DNA from: a virus
DNA length: 49,326 nt
Strand: one strand, 5' to 3'
IMG/VR virus record: IMGVR_UViG_3300032088_000012
Location: 1-49,326 of that record
How positions within the stretch are numbered: position 1 is the first letter of the stretch; every line of letters begins with the position of its first letter. This document shows positions 45,302-49,326 of this stretch, piece after piece. Made by a program: the position numbers and the translations under genes. The notes below the pieces were generated by a model. It ran no database searches. It worked only from the letters and a program-made list of their open reading frames with translations, and had not been told where the DNA came from.

Positions 45302-46228
45302 TTGAAAGAATTTTTAGATACCGCTAGTGCTGCTTATTATAAGGGTGAGCCAATCATCTCAGACGAAGAGTTTGATAGATTAGCTCAAGCGTATTCCTAT
45401 AATGTAGTTGGACACACTATTTCTGGTGGGATTCCTCACCGCTATAAAATGTACTCTTTACAGAAGTATTTCGATATTAATGATGCTCCTGATTTAGACG
45501 GGTACATTTCTACCCCTAAGTTAGACGGAGCAGCAATCTCTATACTCTATGTAGAAGGACAGCTTGCTATGGCACTAACTCGTGGAGATGGTAACAAAGG
45601 TCAAGATATTACAGACAAAGTACGGCTTCTAGTACCTAATGAAATTATGCAACCAGGTACCGTACAAATTACTGGAGAAGTAGTATGCCCGTCTTCCGTT
45701 ACGAATGCTCGTAACGTCGCAGCGGGGTCATTGAATCTGAAAGATATCGAAGAATTTAAGAAACGCCCTCTAACGTTTGTAGCCTATGACATCCAAGGAA
45801 ACCACGTATTTTCATCCTGGGCAATGGCACTGAACTCTCTACAAGTACAACAGTTTAATACTGTACATAAGTTTAATGCTGATGAGTATCCAACTGACGG
45901 AATAGTATACAGATTGGATAGCTATAAAAACTTCGAGAAGATGGGCTACACAGCACATCATCCTCGCGGAGCTTTTGCTCTCAAAGAGCAGAAGGAAGGA
46001 GTAATAACAACACTCCTAGATGTTGTATGGCAAGTAGGTAAAAGCGGGGTCGTAAGTCCTGTAGCTATTCTAGAGCCTATAGAGATTGGAGATGCAGTAG
46101 TATCCCGAGCAACTCTGCACAACATTGAATACATACGGGAATTGGACTTGGAATTAGGATGTAAGGTGGAGGTTATTCGCTCTGGTGAGATCATTCCGAG
46201 AATAGTTAAGAAAGTTGTTAACCTGTAA
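45302..46228 (+). CDS. ligA: NAD-dependent DNA ligase, N-terminal part (adenylation and OB domains)
   Basis: TTG 45302 with GGAGAAGCC upstream gives 308 residues. The Ia domain motif is YYKGEPIISDEEFDRL (residues ~12-27). K73 in TPKLDGAAIS is the adenylated lysine (KxDG). Further motifs: LTRGDGNKGQDIT, ITGEVVCP, NARNVAAGSLNLKD, DGIVYRL, FALKEQ, and the OB fold VVWQVGKSGVVSPVAILEPI to CKVEVIRSGEIIPRIV. The protein stops exactly where LigA normally continues into the zinc finger. The rest is in the next gene, so the ligase is split. Confidence 0.92.
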   Translation: MKEFLDTASAAYYKGEPIISDEEFDRLAQAYSYNVVGHTISGGIPHRYKMYSLQKYFDINDAPDLDGYISTPKLDGAAISILYVEGQLAMALTRGDGNKGQDITDKVRLLVPNEIMQPGTVQITGEVVCPSSVTNARNVAAGSLNLKDIEEFKKRPLTFVAYDIQGNHVFSSWAMALNSLQVQQFNTVHKFNADEYPTDGIVYRLDSYKNFEKMGYTAHHPRGAFALKEQKEGVITTLLDVVWQVGKSGVVSPVAILEPIEIGDAVVSRATLHNIEYIRELDLELGCKVEVIRSGEIIPRIVKKVVNL

Positions 46229-46239
46229 AAAAATAATTC

Positions 46240-46268
46240 TTGACTTTTACCTTAGTTTTCCGTATAAT
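46240..46268 (+). promoter_or_regulatory. Sigma70-type promoter between the two ligase genes
   Basis: TTGACT (46240-46245), 17 bp, TATAAT (46263-46268). It lets the C-terminal ligase part be made independently of the N-terminal part. Confidence 0.84.
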
Positions 46269-46296
46269 ATCTTTTCAACTTTGAGGAAGAACCCGA

Positions 46297-47064
46297 ATGA
46301 CAGAAATTCAAGCCCCGACACATTGCCCTTCGTGCAAATCGTCACTTGAATGGTCTAACCATCTACTTTACTGTAGGAACGAAGCCTGTGATTCACAATC
46401 AACAAAGAAGTTGGAGCATTTCGCAAAAACACTAAAGATTAAAGGACTTGGTCCTGCGTCTATCACTAAGCTAGGTCTTACTAGCTTGGAGGATATTTAT
46501 TCGCTCGAATTAAGTGATTTATGTGAGAAGCTCTCTTCCGAGAAGTTAGGACACAAACTGTTACTAGAGATAGAAAACTCTAAGAAAGTAGGTCTTGAGA
46601 CTCTTTTGCCAGCTTTTAGTATTCCTCTGATCGGTAAAACTGCCGCAGAAAAATTATCAAAAGTCTGCAACTCAATAAGCGACATAGACGACGATAGCTG
46701 CAAAAGAGCAGGACTAGGTCAGAAAGCTACTGAGAGTCTTATTTCCTGGCTACATAGGGACTTCTATTCCTACTATGATGGGTATCTCCCCTTTAGTTTT
46801 AAGTTTAGCAAGGCTAGTAGTAATGTTAATGTTGCAACCAAAGGTACAGTTTGTATCTCAGGCAAATTAAATAGTTACAAAACGAAAGCCGAAGCAGCTA
46901 GTACTCTGGAAGACTTGGGATATACAGTCAAAAGCAGTTTAACAAAAGATGTAACGATTCTAGTAAACGAAAGTGGTGTAGAATCGTTAAAAACTCAAAA
47001 AGCCAGAGAATCTGGCGTAGAAATAGTTACTAACCTTAAAACTTTTATTTTGGAGAATATATAA
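46297..47064 (+). CDS. NAD-dependent DNA ligase, C-terminal part (Zn finger, HhH, BRCT)
   Basis: The 255-residue protein begins with the LigA zinc finger C10-x2-C13-x12-C26-x4-C31, followed by helix-hairpin-helix repeats (LKIKGLGPASITKLGLTSLE and FSIPLIGKTAAEKLSKVCNS) and a C-terminal BRCT domain (about 185-255: KGTVCISGKLNSYKTKAEAA, TLEDLGYTV). It completes the preceding ligase half. Phage T5 also has its NAD ligase in two genes. It ends in TAATG with the next gene. Confidence 0.9.
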   Translation: MTEIQAPTHCPSCKSSLEWSNHLLYCRNEACDSQSTKKLEHFAKTLKIKGLGPASITKLGLTSLEDIYSLELSDLCEKLSSEKLGHKLLLEIENSKKVGLETLLPAFSIPLIGKTAAEKLSKVCNSISDIDDDSCKRAGLGQKATESLISWLHRDFYSYYDGYLPFSFKFSKASSNVNVATKGTVCISGKLNSYKTKAEAASTLEDLGYTVKSSLTKDVTILVNESGVESLKTQKARESGVEIVTNLKTFILENI

Positions 47065-47789
47065 TGGCAGTCCCTAAGTGGAATGACGAACGCACAACTG
47101 AACTCACTACCTATGTCGGTGATGAGTCTCCCGTATCACAAGCAACTGTAGCAGGCGCTGCAGAGCAGCTTGAAACATCTTCTCGCTCAGTATCTAGCAA
47201 GCTCCGTAAGATGGGCTTCGAAGTAGAGCTCGCATCAGCTGCAGCAGGTAAAGCCTTCTCAGCAGATCAAGAAGCAACACTCGCTACTTTCGTAGAAGAC
47301 AACAGCGGCAGCTACACTTACGCTGAAGTCTCTCAGTACTTCGAAAATGGCGCATTCTCTCCTAAGCAGATTCAAGGAAAGATTCTGTCTATGGAACTGA
47401 CAGGCCACATTAAGCCTGCTCCTAAGGTCGAGTCTGTTAAGACTTACTCGGACGCTGAAGAAGCAGAGTTTATTAGTCTTGTTAAGTCTGGCGCATTTGT
47501 AGAAGCTATCGCTGATGCAATGGATCGCTCCGTAAGCTCTGTTCGTGGCAAGGCTCTTAGCCTTCTCCGTTCTGGCGCTATCGATGCTATCCCACGCCAG
47601 GAAACCACCAAGTCTGCAGCGAAAGAGGATCCATTGGCCTCTATCGACAACATTGCAGACCTTACAGTAGAGCAGATCGCAGAAGCGGTTGGCAAGACTG
47701 TTCGTGGTGTTAAAACTATGCTTACTCGTCGTGGCATCACTGCTGCTGACTACGACGGCGCTGCGAAAGCCGCTAAAGCCGCACAGTAA
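47064..47789 (+). CDS. DNA-binding-like protein, large member of the paralog family
   Basis: The 241-residue protein contains at least three helix-turn-helix-like repeats: TVAGAAEQLETSSRSVSSKL RKMGFEV, KSGAFVEAIADAMDRSVSSV RGKALSLLRSGAI, and DLTVEQIAEAVGKTVRGVKT MLTRRGI. Each ends with a pattern S-V-x-x-K-L-x-x-x-G like the small paralogs. The first two are separated by a further repeat-like stretch. It may bind DNA as a beads-on-string regulator or replication factor. GGAGAATATATA precedes the ATG, and a strong terminator follows. Confidence 0.78.
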   Translation: MAVPKWNDERTTELTTYVGDESPVSQATVAGAAEQLETSSRSVSSKLRKMGFEVELASAAAGKAFSADQEATLATFVEDNSGSYTYAEVSQYFENGAFSPKQIQGKILSMELTGHIKPAPKVESVKTYSDAEEAEFISLVKSGAFVEAIADAMDRSVSSVRGKALSLLRSGAIDAIPRQETTKSAAKEDPLASIDNIADLTVEQIAEAVGKTVRGVKTMLTRRGITAADYDGAAKAAKAAQ

Positions 47790-47801
47790 TCATAGTTTGT
47801 C

Positions 47802-47836
47802 CAAATGCTAACTAATCCTGGTTAGCATTTGTTTTT
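47802..47836 (+). terminator. Rho-independent terminator
   Basis: CAAATGCTAAC (47802-47812) and GTTAGCATTTG (47821-47831) form a perfect 11-bp stem with an 8-nt loop, followed by TTTTTA. No promoter is visible before the helicase gene, so helicase expression may depend on readthrough. Confidence 0.9.
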
Positions 47837-47855
47837 AGGTTCGGGAGACCTTAGA

Positions 47856-49205
47856 TTGAATATCGCAAGTGCTTTAATCAAGCAAGTCATTGCTCTGCAA
47901 GACTTCGAGACTTGGAGCCGTCTGCGTAAGCATTACTTACCTACAGAGTATAATACACTTTACAAGGTTATCGAATCTCATTGCGAGAAGTTTCATCAAG
48001 TTCCTACATTTGATGATCTTCGCTATGAGATTCGTGATGGTGCTACTCGTGACAGGCTCTACGCTATTGAAAGCGTAGAAGTAGAGGCAGAGCCTCTACA
48101 CCTGTTGGAGTACCTAAAAAATGAGTATGCTCAGAAAGAAATTCTAGGGTCTCTTGAAACCTATATAGATCAGTCTGTGGCTTTTGAAGACGCGGATGAG
48201 TCTCTTGCACATCTTCACCAGATCGTACTTGATGTAGAACAAAAAGTAGAGCTTCAAGACCCAGAAGAGAATATGCAATATATTCCTCTCTTCGATCCTG
48301 ATGAAGAAGTAAGCAAGTACCTGCCCTTAGGTCTAAATGCTGACTACGACGATAAGATTAAGTTCTCTCCTAGAGATCTCATTCTTGTAGGCGGTCGTCG
48401 TGGGGCGGGTAAATCTATAACCTGTTCTAACCTAGCTAATAATGTATTTAATTCAGGCAAGTCAGCTCTCTATTTCACTATTGAGATGGATAGCCGCCAA
48501 ATTCTTCAACGTTGTGCTTCAATCGCAACGGGGATACCATTCTCTAGATTAAAGTTGAAAAACCTTAATGTTACAGAGTGGGAAAAGGTTGCTGGATGGT
48601 GGGCTAACCGCTTCCAGAACGGTGAAGAGCGTTTGAAAGAATACAGAGAGCATAGAGACTTCGAAAAATTCCATCGTAATCTTACAACTACTTGCGAGCT
48701 TCTCCCGACTCAGCAGTTAGATGTTATTTACGATCCATCTCTGACTATATCCAAAATCAGAGCGGAATTAGATAAGAAAGTCAAAGCGCTCAATGTAGGT
48801 GTAGTCATTGTTGACTATATCAATCAAGTAAAACGCTCAGCACTGCCTTCACGAGGCGGTCAATATGACTGGACTGAACAGATAGAAGTTAGTAAGGCTT
48901 TGAAGGCCATGGCTCAAGAATTTGAGGTTCCAATCTTCTCTCCTTACCAAACAGATGCTACAGGTGAAGCCAGGTTTGCAAAAGGTATTCTAGATGCGGC
49001 TGATGCAGCTTATGCACTAGAAACTTGGTCACCAGAGGATGGATGTATTACATTCAACTGTGTTAAGATGCGTAACAACTCTATGGACTCCTTCACCTCT
49101 ACAATGGAGTGGGACTCCCTAAAGATTGGCCCAGCCTCTTCGCTATCTCCAAAAGAGAAAGAAGAATCTGAGCTTAAAACAGATGAGAATATAGACGACC
49201 TCTAA
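47856..49205 (+). CDS. DnaB-like replicative helicase
   Basis: TTG 47856 has TCGGGAGACC upstream; an earlier TTG (47829) lies inside the terminator hairpin. The 449-residue protein has a small helical N-terminal domain and a RecA-like core: Walker A LVGGRRGAGKS (residues ~188-198), then YFTIEMDSRQILQRCASIAT, Walker B VGVVIVDYINQVK, and motif IFSPYQTDATG. This is the SF4 DnaB/phage helicase pattern. It would unwind DNA at the phage fork. Confidence 0.9.
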   Translation: MNIASALIKQVIALQDFETWSRLRKHYLPTEYNTLYKVIESHCEKFHQVPTFDDLRYEIRDGATRDRLYAIESVEVEAEPLHLLEYLKNEYAQKEILGSLETYIDQSVAFEDADESLAHLHQIVLDVEQKVELQDPEENMQYIPLFDPDEEVSKYLPLGLNADYDDKIKFSPRDLILVGGRRGAGKSITCSNLANNVFNSGKSALYFTIEMDSRQILQRCASIATGIPFSRLKLKNLNVTEWEKVAGWWANRFQNGEERLKEYREHRDFEKFHRNLTTTCELLPTQQLDVIYDPSLTISKIRAELDKKVKALNVGVVIVDYINQVKRSALPSRGGQYDWTEQIEVSKALKAMAQEFEVPIFSPYQTDATGEARFAKGILDAADAAYALETWSPEDGCITFNCVKMRNNSMDSFTSTMEWDSLKIGPASSLSPKEKEESELKTDENIDDL

Positions 49206-49213
49206 AATATTTC

Positions 49214-49242
49214 TTGACACTCCTGTTATTTTTTAGTATAAT
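49214..49242 (+). promoter_or_regulatory. Sigma70-type promoter
   Basis: TTGACA (49214-49219), 17 bp, TATAAT (49237-49242); drives the gene at the right edge. Confidence 0.88.
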
Positions 49243-49276
49243 ATACATATTAAATAAATAGCAGGAGTTTTTCTTT

Positions 49277-49326
49277 ATGATGGTTTACACAGATACTAGC
49301 TATCGACCTCTCTCTCGTAGTCGCAA
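49277..49326 (+). CDS. Start of a further gene, cut by the window edge
   Basis: ATG 49277 after GCAGGAGTTTTTCTTT opens MMVYTDTSYRPLSRSR and runs off the edge. The position after the helicase suggests a replication gene such as a primase or polymerase, but 16 codons are too few to identify it. Confidence 0.6.
   Translation, partial: MMVYTDTSYRPLSRSR

Overview
The window is a stretch of a tailed double-stranded DNA phage genome, AT-rich (about 40% GC by eye), with lambda/HK97-type siphovirus structural genes. No integrase, lysogeny repressor or plasmid function is visible, so a lytic lifestyle is the simpler reading. The mix of a circularly permuted two-piece tmRNA, phage Hsp20, ThyX, bS21, a SprT-like protease and very small basic proteins fits a marine phage. 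The permuted tmRNA form is best known from Alphaproteobacteria, so such a host is possible but not proven.

Layout. Positions 1-28081 are transcribed leftward (minus strand): two exported proteins, a membrane coiled-coil protein, small terminase, XhlA-like and SleB-like lysis genes, a run of tiny basic proteins, accessory virion and tail-fibre-like genes, large terminase, HNH endonuclease, portal, a protease-capsid fusion, connector and completion proteins, tail tube, tail chaperones G and T joined by a -1 frameshift signal, tape measure, and tail-tip proteins M, L, K and an I-J fusion that runs off the left edge. Positions 28082-28459 are a divergent control region with a tandem 48-bp repeat and palindromic operators. 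From 28460 to the right edge most genes are on the plus strand, interrupted by a small leftward operon at 34016-35625.

The rightward part is accessory and replicative. It holds a HAD phosphatase, DEDDh exonuclease and PPK2 polyphosphate kinase (28.9-30.7 kb); a gene-free repeat region that may be an origin (30.8-31.4 kb); a promoter battery driving small genes and a likely structured RNA (31.4-33.5 kb); the leftward operon with ribosomal protein bS21 and a MazG-like enzyme; very small genes, some with zinc-finger-like cysteines; the tmRNA gene (36.9-37.2 kb); Hsp20; two tandem exported proteins combining a c-type heme site with a PHM-like copper monooxygenase ligand set; a holin-lysozyme cassette; ThyX; a dNTP pyrophosphatase-like gene; a PC4-like ssDNA-binding protein; an NAD-dependent DNA ligase split into two genes; and a DnaB-like helicase. 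Five or more small proteins share one DNA-binding-like domain.

How it fits together. Canonical sigma70-type promoters (TTGACA, 17-18 bp, TATAAT) recur on both strands, so much of the genome seems to be read by host RNA polymerase. Several leftward promoters sit so close to their start codons that the transcripts would be leaderless. Translation-related genes (tmRNA, bS21), nucleotide genes (PPK2, ThyX, MazG-like, dNTP pyrophosphatase-like) and the heme/copper proteins suggest broad reprogramming of host translation, nucleotide pools and envelope redox chemistry; this last statement is inference.
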